Below, piece by piece: positions 9,686-21,719 of a DNA stretch of 64,000 nucleotides. Numbering within the stretch: the first letter of the stretch is position 1; each line of letters opens with the position of its first letter. The stretch lies in the NCBI GenBank assembly GCA_033002965.1, contig JAURVB010000771.1, forward strand, positions 62,001 through 126,000. The letters run 5' to 3'. This DNA comes from Piper betle. Its lineage: Eukaryota; Streptophyta; Magnoliopsida; Piperales; Piperaceae. Made by a program: the position numbers and the translations under genes. Below the pieces are notes generated by a model that did no database searches, was not told the origin of the DNA, and worked only from the letters and a program-made list of their open reading frames with translations.

Positions 9686-12618
9686 TGTAACACCCCAAAT
9701 CCGGTTCACGCTCGTGAACCGAACCGGCATGTTACAGGCCCCGGTTAGGTCGGCTAACCCGAACTTAACTCATGCGGATCCAATCTCAACGTTTTAAGAT
9801 GAAGATACGATCCATCATGAATGAATAAATACGCAAAATCCTAACATGGTACTACATGAATGACATGCAAATTAAATTTCACACCATCACAATCACGAGC
9901 AAAATCGATGAAAATTCTGAAGTAAAACTGACAGAATCTCCCCTAAAAGTGCAATTAGGGTCCACCCTGTCAAAATATTATATATAAACATGTATCTATA
10001 TATCACGCCACTTCATTCACACAATCTATTCATATCTCACATTCTGTCATCGTTTCTTAGCATTCGATCGTGTCACGTCATCATATCTTATCATCATCTG
10101 ATAACATTCAAATCATATCATACTATGTCTTAGCATTCCACTGTCATTCACAATATAATAGCATCATAAACAAAAATATAAACACCCAGATCGATCTGAC
10201 ACGTGTGCAAGCGACAACAATGCTCCTCCGTCCAAACTGGCTCCTCCAACTCGTAATTGTTACCTACATATAGTATAAAAACATGTCAGTAACAAGCGTT
10301 ACTGGTCCGAAAAATAAAATAACTATAACAAGCTGGCTATGAGAGCAAACTTCATATAAAGGAAAACATCATATACTCCACGTGAACACTCTAAAGGGCA
10401 CTACTGAGGAGCCACTGGGCTGTAGACCCGGTAGCATCCCGAACTTACTGATCTGCTGCTGGTACTGTGCTACTCTCAGCACTTCTTTTTCAGTACTTCT
10501 CGTGAAACTTTATCCTAAGCCCTCTCCTTACCTCCATATTTCTCCTGGCCTTGAGCACGAAGGCCGAGTACTCTCAGGCAGTCGCCTTTAGTACCCTTTG
10601 AACCACAAGTCCGGACATGCGCTGTACTAAACAGTACCCGTAAACCTCCACGTTCTCCGGGTGTGAGGAACTCAAATGCGGAGTTGTCAGGATCCCTCGG
10701 GAATGGAACAGTCCGCTGGCACTAATCCAGAGCCCGCTTTGACTGTCACGACATCCTCTGCATGGTACGTGCAGTCGATTTCTCCATCTCTCGTCTCACT
10801 GAAAACGCGAAAACTACATATATATATATATAGGGCTGGGTAGGGATTTATATAATAGGCCCGAAGGCAACTTGTGGTGGATCTTGTTTTCGAAATCAAC
10901 CTCGAGGGATCTCATCCTCGAGGGGTTATTAATCCGGAAAATATTCGGTTAAATGGCCCGAGTTAAGTGGGATCCGATAAAACGCCACTTAACCCGTCCT
11001 GCAGACAATAAATCAAACATACAATAGAAAAGAGCATAAAATCAGAGCGAAGTCCTAAACGGACCTAGTAGAAGCTCCAAGCGTGTCATCGCGCCTAGGC
11101 GGCGAGCTCCTACTCCGTACCTACACATCAAAACTAAATACTAACGCCCGCTAACTAAATGATGCATCAAATTCAATGATCAACACACTCACACAATCAA
11201 CAACAATCAAATAATCATAAATATAAGTAATCCTAACTCATCCTATTCATACCAATTTTATTATGTTTTTCTAACTTATGTCGTGATCCATTATCATGAT
11301 CCGACTCGATCTATCTCATTAGATCACCTACATTCATCCATTCAAATCATGCATATCATTACTTCTTTCATGCTCGAACTTTTATCATGCCAATCAATCA
11401 ATCCTATCATACTGTGCTAACAATCATTAATTTTAAATAATCAAATTGGAGGTAATTATACCTCACGTTGTCGGCAATCGGCGACGGCTAGGGTTCCGTC
11501 GCGTGTCTCGGAGCTCGAATTCGGCGCTCCTCGGCGTCCGACGTTCGATCGGGCTCGACTGGGTGAGCCCCGCGGAAGATCCGGTGAATTCCGGCGAATT
11601 CCAGAAATTCCGGTTTTCTGGCAGCTGCTGGCGGTTTTCCGGCGGCTTCCGGTGGTTTTCCGGCGACAATCGCCGACGGCGCCTACTGGCTGGAAAGTGG
11701 TCGTGTTGGGTACCCTCGGAACCGGCTCGGCGAGCCCGACTCATCTACGAGGTCGACGCGGCCAACGGAGGTGGCGGCTCGCCGGAAAACGGTTAAAACA
11801 GGGCCGGCGGCGATGGGTGGCTAGATCCGGCCGGCCAGGGCGGCGATGGCCTCCGTGCCGGTCGGGGAAGGTCGCTCGAGGGCCGAGGGTGCTGAGGCGA
11901 CCTCCTAATCGTGGCTGCGACGGTCGCCGGCGGCGGAATCGACGACGCGACTAAAATGTAGCCGCGGCGCTAGGCGGCGATTCCGGCGTCACGGCGGCCT
12001 GGTAGCGGCCAGGGCTGGTCGGGGCGGCACGGCAACGCCGTGGCGGAGCTGGGCGGTGACGATCGACGGCCGGGCGGCGTCGACAGCGGCGGCGGCGACG
12101 CTGCACAAGGGCGGCGTCGGGGAAGGGTTTGGGCGAGGAAGAAAGGAAAGGGTCGGGGGTGTGCGGTGGCAAAGTCGTAAATATTACTTGACTCGTCTCC
12201 GACTCGAGTCAAAATAATATTTAAGTCGTAAGAAAAATTCCAAAAAATTTGGGAAAAATCCCATAAAATCAAACAACACAAAAAAAATCATAATGATATG
12301 CTCTAGAACTATCAACCCACCCAAAATGCCCGTAACGCGTCCTAACGCGGTAAACGGCCTAAAACTAATTCTACGATCCACTATATATAAAAATAAAAAA
12401 ATGACTGGCATACTCTCATATATTCTGATAACTCATTCTGTTCTGTTGTGTTCATGACGTTATCATCATATACTTGGCTACGCATGACCCTCATAGCTCA
12501 TACACGCGACCGGCGTCAGCTCGGTGCACGTGTCCTGAAACTGACTCAACTCGAAAAAATAACGGTCGACCCGACCGGTTCTGAATATAAAACCCTAACT
12601 CGAATCGTGGGTTTTATA
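9686..12618 (-). mobile_element. Solo LTR A of a Ty3-type family with ~2.5-3 kb LTRs
   Basis: Starts TGTAACACCCC and ends GGGTTTTATA; related copies are at 14143, 16530, 28808, 30472, 36842 and 58989. Five bases on each side are AACAC (9681-9685) and GACAC (12619-12623), a target duplication with one mismatch. The element G copy shows the sense strand reads TGTAAAACCC.. so this copy is minus. A GC-rich section (about 11450-12170) has open frames on both strands without motifs; they are not called as genes. Confidence 0.8.
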
Positions 12619-12734
12619 GACACACTCCCCTTAAATCAGACGGTGCCTACCTGGCAAACTACTCTTCAAATCATCAAGTAGAACCCATGAAGGAAACAAC
12701 AATAATCGGTGTAGGCAAACCCAACTCGAACTTA

Positions 12735-12746
12735 GCTCTGATACCA
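12735..12746 (-). promoter_or_regulatory. Primer-binding site of Copia element Y
   Basis: Minus strand TGGTATCAGAGC, two bases after the end of the 5' LTR. Fixes the orientation of the element. Confidence 0.88.
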
Positions 12747-12748
12747 CT

Positions 12749-13153
12749 TGTCGGGATTGTAACACACAAAAATCCCCAAACTCCTTGATATGCAATAATA
12801 AGTACACAAATTACTCCAATTGGGAAATCCTCACACTTTCTAATTGGAATCAACTCACAATCTCTAACTGGAACACACTCTAATTAGGAAACTCACAATT
12901 CACAATTAAAACAACACTCTCAATTGTGTACACTCTTTAATTCAATTCTATTTCACTCATAATACAACTACATATATATATATAGGAAAAGAAAACCAGC
13001 CTCGTAGATACCAAGAGCCAAATACTCAATACTCATTGTCTTTAACAATTCTTCTCGAATTCCTCGTACCTCTCGGAATAACTCTATGTCTTTACAATTT
13101 CCTATGCAATTGTACGATTTTTCACATTTATCGTATGATGAAGGACTCCAACA
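12749..13153 (-). repeat. 5' LTR of Copia element Y
   Basis: 405 bp partner of the repeat at 7702-8101. It keeps TG..CA ends and is followed on the minus strand by the primer-binding site. Confidence 0.85.
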
Positions 13154-14142
13154 ACATGAACTTCTTACAATAAAAGCTTATCCAACAAAGTTTACCAATG
13201 AATCATTTCATAAATGGTGCTCTTGAACTTGCATTTACATGCACTCGTCTTCTCAAAGCAAGCTGCTTTGATCAGAGCCATGAAAACGTGGAAAGCTTGG
13301 CAAAGAAGAGGAATGAACTGTTTGATCTTGAGCATGCATCTAAACATTTAAAGTCAAAATAAAAGTCAACTTTCCCGTAAAATCTTGAGCATGCTGCTTT
13401 GATCAGAACCAACTGTTTGAACCGTTTCAAATGGTTGGTAATTGTCTTTTTCGTATGCATGTCAAAATATTTAAAGTCTATTTTAATTAACTCTTCGAAC
13501 GTCTAACTAGTTGCCAGCGAGAAAGTCCCAACCTCCACCGGTCCTTGTCAGACATTAGATAAATAAAAGTCAACTTTCCCGTAAAATCATTGATTTAAAA
13601 TAATATAATTTTATTCATTTATAAAACGGTATGATCTATGAGGCGTGGATAATTAATAAAAAATTTTCCATACAAATGTTCCTATGCCTAACTGAGAAAA
13701 GATCTATGGCGGGTATCTAAAACCCAATGCGGTAGGTTAAAATCCTACAAAAGCGTGATTATATTATATTTTTATCATTTTCTAATATCAAATTGCAGTA
13801 AAATAACATTAATAACTCAAATTAAAACACATACAAACAACACTACTTTTATAAATATGCACGCGTGAAATAAAACTCTTAACCTCTTACATATTTCGTT
13901 GGTAGGCAAAGACCAAGATCTCTCCTTTACAATATTTCCCATTCTCCCTTTGATGCAGGGAAATATGGAAAAAATTGATAGTGCTCTTTGAAGGAATTGA
14001 ATGAATGAAATTATAGAAAAATTGACCTCCATGCATTTATGCATCTCAAAGTAAATTTTGTGGGTTTTTTGGAGTATGTCAAAGTGTGCCACTTTTTTAT
14101 TATTCTAATTAAGTCTACCTAGATTTTTCTAAACTTCTTTAT
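13154..14142. other. Intergenic between two retrotransposon blocks
   Basis: No gene seen. Two short local duplications: AAGTCAACTTTCCCGTAAAA near 13360 and 13566, and CTGCTTTGATCAGA near 13262 and 13393. Otherwise AT-rich. Confidence 0.5.
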
Positions 14143-15348
14143 TGTAAAACCTGTGATTCAAGTCATGGTTTATTATTTAAAACAGTCGGTCTGACTGTTA
14201 TTATCAGTCGGGTCAATTTCAGAATACACGTACCGAGCCGAGACAGATCATATGTTATGAACGATGAGAGTCATGTAAGTATATAATGATAACGTCAATA
14301 ATAGAATAACAGAATGTGTTATCAGAATATACAAGAGTACACAAGATTTTATTTATTTATTTTAATTAGATCGTAGAATTACTTTTAGAGCAAATAACGC
14401 ATTAGGACATGTTATGAGCAGTTTGGTTGGGTTATTAGTTATAGAGTATGTCATTGTAATGTTAGGATGTGTATTATATTTTATAGGATTTTTTTCTGTT
14501 TGTTTTGGATTTTTTTTAGAATTATTACGAGTTACTGTTATTTTTCTCTAGTTAGAGTCAATTCAAATTTTATTTATGAGACGACCACTCGTTTTTCTCC
14601 CCAACCACTCATTTTTTTCCCGGACCACTTTTTTCCCCTGATCACTCATTTTCTTCCTCGACACCTTACGAGATGATTCCTGACCTTCTTCCCGACCACT
14701 TGTTTTCCCCGAGACACCTATTTATTCCAAACCTCCAACGCCGTCACCATCCAGCTACCACCATCCTCCTCACCCAACTCCCTTCTCCTTTTCCTCCCTT
14801 CCCTCTCCCCCATGATCCTCACTCAAATTGGCCACAAGTTTGTTGCCATCGCCGCGTGACTGACGATTTTATTTGATAATGAATTATTTTATGATTTTAT
14901 TGTGATGCAAATGGTGTGATTGTAAATAGGTGTTAGTTTAAATTTAAATGCATGTTAATGGATGATAATATTGAATTAGAGTTTGAATTTAAATGCATGT
15001 AAATAGATGTTGTCTTGAATAATTTATGAGGAGTGTAGCATTGATGTATTATACTGGGCATTAGTATTTAGTCTTGTTGTGTAGGTACGGAGTAGGAGCT
15101 CGCCACTTAGGAGCGAGGACATGCTCGGAGTTTTTACCAGGTCCGTTAGGAGTCGTTTCCTGTTTTATGCTCTATTCTATTGTGTATTGTGTTAATACTT
15201 TCAGGATGAGTTAAGTGGGGTCTATCGACTCCTACTTAATCCGGGTCATTTAATCAACCGATCTTGCGGATTAATTACCCACGAAGATGAGATCCCTCGA
15301 GTATGCTTTCGAAAATAAGATTCACCACAATTTACCTTGGGCCTATTG

Positions 15349-15355
15349 TATAAAT
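15349..15355 (+). promoter_or_regulatory. LTR core promoter TATA box
   Basis: TATAAATCCC is preserved in the other LTR copies in the same place relative to the following GAGACGAGAGAT block (for example 31690-31696 in LTR E, and on the minus strand in A). Its position upstream of the stem-loops suggests that transcription starts between them. Confidence 0.55.
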
Positions 15356-15571
15356 CCCTTCTCATGCCTATTTATATAGTTTTATCGAGTTTTCAGTGAG
15401 ACGAGAGATGGGGAAATCGATTCACATGTACCATGAGCGGATGCACGTGCTAGTCAAAGCAGTCTTGAGGGATACTGGCAACTCCCGTTTTGAGTTCTTC
15501 ACACCCGGAGAAACGTAGAGGTTTACGGGTACTGTTTAGTACAATGCATATCCTGACTTGTGGTTTTAAGG

Positions 15572-15622
15572 GTACTAAAGGCGATTGCCTGAGAGTACTT
15601 GATCTTCATGCTCAAGGCCAGG
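15572..15622 (+). promoter_or_regulatory. Two adjacent conserved stem-loops in the LTR
   Basis: First hairpin 15572-15598: GTACT..AGGC..GCCT..AGTAC, two nested stems. Second hairpin 15598-15622: arms of about 9 bases around a 7-base loop, with one mismatch here. The same pair occurs in LTR E (31941-31991) and on the minus strand in A (10547-10594), C, H and I. This block is far better preserved between copies than its flanks. Lying about 220 bases after the TATA box, it would be in the transcript leader or R region. Role unknown. Confidence 0.6.
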
Positions 15623-15745
15623 AGAATTATGGAGGAAATGAAAGGGCTTAGGATATAGTAGTAGGCCCAAAGAATTAGAAAATAAAATGAGAAAATGTCG
15701 AGAGAAGCATCAACAATAGCAGAGCAGCGAGTTCAGGATGCTATC

Positions 15746-15765
15746 GGGTTTAGGGTTTAGGGTTT
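15746..15765 (+). repeat. Short telomere-like (TTTAGGG) insertion
   Basis: About three units of the plant telomere repeat stand where other copies of this LTR read directly from CGGGT into the CAGTGGCTCC block. Confidence 0.75.
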
Positions 15766-16529
15766 GCTAACCAGTGGCTCCTCAATAGGTGTCCTTCAGA
15801 GAGTTCACGAGAAGTGTATGAATGTTTCCTTCATATGAAAGTTTGCTCTCATAGCCAGTTTGATATTAGTTATATTTTTAGACGAGTAACACTCGTTACG
15901 GATGTGTTTTTATAATATACGTAGTTGATGATCATGAGTAGGATGAGTCAGCCTGGACGGAGGAGTGACGTCTCTTGCATACACATATGTCAGATGATAG
16001 CATGTTTAATATTTTGAGGATAATGTAATAAAATGCAATACATGATAATGTGGTGTAATTTGATGTATGCTGCAGTAGGAAGATTGCTAACGATGACATA
16101 TTGATAAATATGTTTAGACATTAAATAAGTAAAACAAGTAGGTCAAGATCCAGAATTGATGAGAAATGTGAATAGAATGCACAGGTGGGTCAAAACCTAA
16201 GCTTCAGAATGATTATACAGCAGATTAGAAAGTTGTGTGAATGAAAATGTATAATATATATATATATACACACACACATATGTATACATGCTAATTTGAC
16301 AGGGTGGCCCTTAATTGCACTTTTAGAGGAGACTCTATCTATCTTATTTTATGAATTTTATCGATTTTCATCAAAATTATTTGGTATGTGAATTAGTTGA
16401 CATGTCATCCATGTAGTAGCATGTTAGGTTTATTTTTGTGCCTTCATTCATGCATAGCGATTGATATCTTCTATCTTAAGACACCGAGGATAGATCTGCA
16501 GGGTTGGTTCGGGTTGGCCAACCGAACCG

Positions 16530-19500
16530 TGTAACACCCCAAATCAAATTTACGCTCGTGAATCAAACCGGTATGTTACGGGCCTCGATTAGGTCGGCTA
16601 ACCCGAATCCAACTTGTGCAGATTTACTCTCAATGTTTTAAGATGAAGATATGCTCCCCATGCATGGATGAATACATAGAACCCTAACATGGTACTATAT
16701 GGATGACATGTCAACTAATTCACAAAAAAAATAATTCTGATAAAATCAAAGAAAATCCTCGAAATAAAACAGACAGATTTTCCCCTAAAAGTGTAATTAG
16801 GGGCCACCCTGTCAAAAATAATATATACAAATACATATTTATATATCAAACATGTTATTCACACAAAATTCCAATATATTATATAAATCACTCTAAAGCT
16901 TGGGTCTTGACCCACCTGTGCATTTTCAATGTCCAAACTATTTACTAAAGCAAATATATTCACATGCCATCATTAGACATTTTCTACTGAAACAAATATC
17001 ATATCACAACACATCATCATGTATTACACTTCATCACATCATTCTCAATATAACGAAATATAAAAATAATATTAACTACTCTATCGTCAGACATGTGTGT
17101 GCAAGAGACATCATTGCTCCTCTGTCCAGGCTGGCACATCTAACTCATGATTATCATCTACATATAGTATAAAAACATGTCAATAACAATCGTTACTGGT
17201 CCAAAATATAGCTATATCAAATTGGTTATAAGAGCTAACTCTCATATGAAGAAATATTTTTGTATGCTTCACCAGAAATCTCTCAAGGGTACCTACTGAG
17301 GAGCCACCAGGCTGCAGACCCGATAGCATCTAGAATTGACCGCCTTGTTGATGCCTCTCTCGGCATTTATCTCATTTCATTTTCCTGGTCCATCGGGACT
17401 ACAAGTATATCCTAAGCCCTCCCCTTTCCTCCATAATTCTCCTGGCCTTGGGCACGAAGGCCGAGTACTCTCAGGCAGTTGCCTTTAGTACCCTTTGAAC
17501 CACCTGGCCTTGGGCACGAAGGCCGAGTACTCTCAGGCAGTTGCCTTTAGTACCCTTTGAACCACAAGTATGGACATGCACTGTACTTAATAGTACCTGT
17601 AAGCCTCCACGTTTGGCGGGTGTGAGGAACTCAAACATGGAGTTGTCAGGATCCCTTAGGATTGGAATAACCCGCTCACTAATCCAGAGCCCACTTTGAT
17701 TATCACGTGCACCCGCTGATGGTACGTGTAAGTCGATTTCACCATCTTTTGCCTCACTGAAAACTCGATAAAATTATATATATGGGCCTGGGGAGGGATT
17801 CATATAATAGGCCCAAAGGCAACTTGTGGTGGATCTTGTATTTGAAATCATCCTCAAGGGATCCAATCCTTGAGTGTTATTAATCTGGAAAACTATTCAG
17901 CTAAATGACCCGAGTTAAGTGGGATCCGATAAAATGCCATATAACTCGTCCTGCATACAATAAAATAAACATACAATAGAATAGAGCATAAAATAGAGGC
18001 GAGTACTAAACGGACCTAGTATAAGGTCCAAGCGTGTCCTCGCGCCTAGGCAGTGATCGCCTATTCTGTACCTACACATCAAATCTAGAAGCTAACACCC
18101 ACTGACTGAATGATGCATCAACTTAACATGAACGTTACACTCACAACACAGTCATCATCCATCACAATCAACAATCATCAGTGTAAAAATAATTCAAACT
18201 CATCCTATTCATACCAATTTTATTGTGTCTTTCTAAGTTACGTCGTAATCGATTAGAATGCTCAGATTTAATTTACCCAATTAGATCACTAACACTCATT
18301 CACTATTAATCAAATCATGTACATCATCACTTCATTCACAATCAAACATTTATCATAACAATTAATCAATCCTAGTATGTTATGCTAACAATCATCCATT
18401 TTAAATAATTAAATCAAAGATAATTATACCTCTTATCGTCGACAATCAATGACGGCTAGGGTTTTGTCACACGGCTCGAGACTCAAATTTGGCACTCGAT
18501 AGCGCCCAAAGTTCAATCGGGTTAGATTGGATGAGTTTGGTAGAAGATCCAGTAAATTCCATCGAATCCGGTTTTTTGGTAGGGTTATAGTGGTTTTTCG
18601 ACTGGTTTTGGTGGTTTTTCGATAGCTTTCCAGCGGTAGTCGCTAGCAGCATCTTCTTGCTGGATAGCGGTGGTATGGGTACCATTGGCACCGGTTGGCG
18701 AGCTCGACGCATCTACGACGTTGACACGGTTGGTGAAGGTGGCAGCTCAGCAGAAAAGGGTAAAACAGGGGCGGTCGGTGGTGGGTGACGGGATTGGACC
18801 GGCATGGGTGGAGATGGGCTCCTCTCCGATCGGGGAAGGTCGTGGGACAGTCGGCGATGTTGAGGCGGCGATTGGATGACAGTGATGGGATCGGCTACGG
18901 GAGCGCAGCGCAACCGTGATGGCTTTCTCTCGTGTTGGAGGGCAGCGGCGGTCGGGGGCTCTCGGGGCAGCATGACAATGGGTCGGCTGGGCTAGGCGAT
19001 GTCTATCGGTAGCGAAATGGTGTTGGTGGCGGCAGCAACAACAAGCAAAGGGAGCAGCGCGGCAGCGATCAGGATTTGGGGGAGAAGAAAAATGGTCGAG
19101 GTAATGGTGGGTGGTAATATCATAAATAAAACTTGACTCGCATCTGACTTGAGTCAAAAATAATAACTAACTTGTTATAAATCTTAAAAAATCCAGGAAA
19201 ATAGGGAAATATCCCATAAAATATAATACACCACAACATCATAATGACATGCTTTGTAACTAATAACCCACCCAAATTGCCTGTAACACGTCCTAATGTG
19301 TTATTCAGCCTAAAAATAATTCTATGGTCTGATAATAAAATAATAATAATAAATTGGGCGTACTCTCATATATTCTGATAACTTCATCTGCTACTGTCTT
19401 ACTGATGTTAATTATCCTATATTTGGGTACCCATGACCCTCATAGTTTATACATGCGGCCAGCCTCCGCTCAGCGCACATGTTCTGAAACTAACTCAAAT

Positions 19501-19565
19501 AGAATTGATGGTTGAACAGATCGGTTCATAAGTATAAAACCCTGACTCGGATTATGGGTTTTACA
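16530..19565 (-). mobile_element. Solo LTR C nested in the 5' LTR of element G
   Basis: Starts TGTAACACCCC and ends GGGTTTTACA. Flanked by a perfect 5-bp target duplication AACCG (16525-16529 and 19566-19570), and the host LTR continues on both sides. At 3036 bp it has a longer GC-rich section than LTRs B and E. No internal domain, so a product of LTR-LTR recombination. The open frames at 18670-19157 lie in its GC-rich section and show no motif. Confidence 0.92.
17441..17564 (-). repeat. Perfect 62-bp tandem duplication covering the LTR stem-loops
   Basis: Positions 17441-17502 and 17503-17564 are identical, each starting CCTGGCCTTGGGCACGAAGG. Only copy C has the pair of stem-loops doubled. 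Confidence 0.92.
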
Positions 19566-19631
19566 AACCGGGACCAGTGACATTCTAGTTCGGTTTCCGA
19601 GCATGAACTGGATTTCAGGTGTTATAGTTTT

Positions 19632-19643
19632 TGGTATCAAAGA
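19632..19643 (+). promoter_or_regulatory. Primer-binding-like site of element G
   Basis: TGGTATCAAAGA starts five bases after the LTR end and resembles the initiator-Met tRNA site TGGTATCAGAGC with one substitution within the first ten bases. Identifies LTR B as a 5' LTR. The short interior that follows runs to 19826. Confidence 0.65.
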
Positions 19644-19826
19644 AAACTCTCGGTCAATTAAGTTGGAAGATATTTTCATACGTGATGTGTGTACAAAGAT
19701 TACTCCAAGTCCAGCTGGCAGGTATATATTTTTGTCCTTGTTGCATTTAATTTACAGATTCTCATCAATAGGTAGTATGAAAGTATTTTTAGAATTGGAT
19801 CAGTGAGTAGGGATAATCATGGTAAG

Positions 19827-21719
19827 TGTCACGGGCCGCTCTCTATGGGACAAAATTTTTCGCCCCAACAGCAAACCGCGCGGCGTGTTTCGCTCCCGAA
19901 ACACCAGCCTCCCTTCAAAGTACGCAACAGAAACCCCACTACACGTGTAGCGGGACGATCTCTACAAGAGACCCGAAGCCACTCCCCTGAGTTCCTGCAA
20001 TTCACGATGCACGCCGAACACGAATACCAGCACCCAAATTGCCCAGTGCACGATATCGTTCGGTACCGATAGACAATTCTCAAAACATCCACAATAGCAA
20101 ACCAAGTAAGTAGTATGAAGCGACTCTGATCGAGCACCCAATATCGATCCTTGACACCAATCCCCTGATCGGTATCGCAGCAAGTTCCCGGAATCAAAGA
20201 ACGCCGCTAGTACCCAAAATCAGACGCCAACACCACAATTACGGAACCCCTGTTCCAACCTTGAATTAAACACAAAACAAGGATACAGCAATCACCCCTA
20301 TGATCGCTTACACCATGGACATGCAAACCCCACGGTGTTCAACTCTTCCCCTGAAGAGTAGCGAGAACTAGAGCACCCACACTCACATTCGTCCTCACAA
20401 ATCACAACCCCGAGCAGCCACCCACGACCTACTCGTTTACATGCAAAACCCTCAACCAAGTAATGCAAACTAGGTTATGAGAAGAACTACGTCGTACCTC
20501 CAATCACAGCACCACGACCAGCAACCCTATGCCGTCGAACTCGTGAAGAATCAACTCCCGGAATTGATCTGCAGCACTCCACGACTTTGCTTGATGAGGT
20601 TTCTCTCTTCTCCACAAGAAAGACCACGACGTTCCACCAAGACCCTTCTCAGCAGTTCTTCCTTTTTTCCTCACGTTGGCTTCCTCCTTATATAGGAGTC
20701 TCCACGTTGTTGCTTCCTTCCAAGATAAACTACAATCTGAGCATAATCTTTTCCCAAAAGATTATCTCCAAGATCTCCCACGAACCTGGACTCCCTTGAC
20801 GTCTCAATTCGATCCAGCCCTGGGCGTGCTTATCTCCAATTCAGTTGCAATCTTATCTCCAAGATTCCGATCAAGATCCATCTCTATCTCTATCGGCAAA
20901 CAAAGTCCAGCGCTGGTAGTCAGTTACAACCACCACACGTCCAACCCCCTGGCTCGACCCAAGTCTTCGGCTCGACCAACCAGCAACCTCGTGCACGTCC
21001 CAGACGCACCACCGATAACCCCTGCTACCGATAAGCCTCCAGTACCGATCAACTTCATCCATCGATCATGCTGGTGCAGCCAGACCCATCGCTACCGATC
21101 ACGACTCGATCACCGCTCGCTAGCCAAGTCTCGGTCACGTAGCGTGATACCGCAACTTGCTACCGCTATCTGCTCGCTACTTGAGTCGCACCGCAACATC
21201 GCTATGTGTCGGTCATGGCTCGATCAAAACCCCGCTAGCGCCCCACGCTCGCGCACGCTGCACCGATGTCTCGGCAGCGCTCGATCACGCCAACGCCTCG
21301 CTCGCGCCAATGCTCGAGCACGCTGCACCGATGTCTCGGCAGCGCTCGAACATCCTCGTTCACCCGGCACGCTAGTGATCGCACCCCAGCATCGAACCAG
21401 CGCACACCCGGCACTCCGTGATCCGCACGCAGCGATCAACCTCGAGTCCTCGCGCTCGGTTCTCGGCACCAATGCTCGATCATGATCGACGCCCAAGTGC
21501 TCGGTCACCAGCACTCGTCTCGATCATCTTGAGGTTTATTTGGTCTCCGACCTGACTCATGCTCGGCACTTCGTTACCTGCAACTGTAACACCGTGTTAG
21601 CCTCAACCAGTTGTTTCACCACTCGAATAGCCCCGTGCTACTCGTGTCGGACCCGGCATGCATGGGAACAACTGCCCAATCCCGCGCACCCGGCACGTCC
21701 TCGGACTAAGGCTGTAACA
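19827..21719 (-). repeat. 3' LTR of chromovirus F
   Basis: 1893 bp, TG..CA ends (TGTCACGGG / GGCTGTAACA on the plus strand). Contains a duplicated segment of about 60 bp (21250-21350), in which GCACGCTGCACCGATGTCTC recurs. Short open frames inside it are not genes. Confidence 0.95.

Larger units (their letters stand above)
7702..13153 (-). mobile_element. Ty1/Copia-type LTR element (Y), internally deleted, with second LTR and nested solo LTR
   Basis: Two direct repeats of about 400 bp (7702-8101 and 12749-13153) have ends TGTTGG..(C/T)(C/T)GACA or TAACA on the minus strand. Next to the right copy is a tRNA-iMet-type primer-binding site and next to the left copy a polypurine tract, so the element lies on the minus strand with its 5' LTR at the right. 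The interior keeps only a gag zinc knuckle and a protease/pre-integrase stretch; integrase and reverse transcriptase are gone. A second LTR (9417-9636) and a 2.9 kb solo LTR (9686-12618) sit inside. The 5-bp flanks (GCTTG and ACATG) do not match. Confidence 0.82.
14143..19626 (+). repeat. 5' LTR of element G (LTR B), interrupted by solo LTR C
   Basis: LTR sequence runs 14143-16529, is interrupted by C (16530-19565), and resumes at 19566-19626, ending TGTTATA. The two halves rejoin exactly at the AACCG duplication and align with the end of LTR E. Contains a TATA box, paired stem-loops and a telomere-like insertion, listed separately. Confidence 0.82.

Noticed and set aside
11446..12281. Several GC-rich open frames on both strands
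   Set aside because: They lie inside solo LTR A, mirror each other, have low-complexity Arg/Pro/Gly content, and recur in other LTR copies with different breaks.
20676..21485. 269-codon plus-strand open frame
   Set aside because: It lies entirely within the 3' LTR of chromovirus F; the copy in the other LTR is split by indels, so the frame is not preserved.
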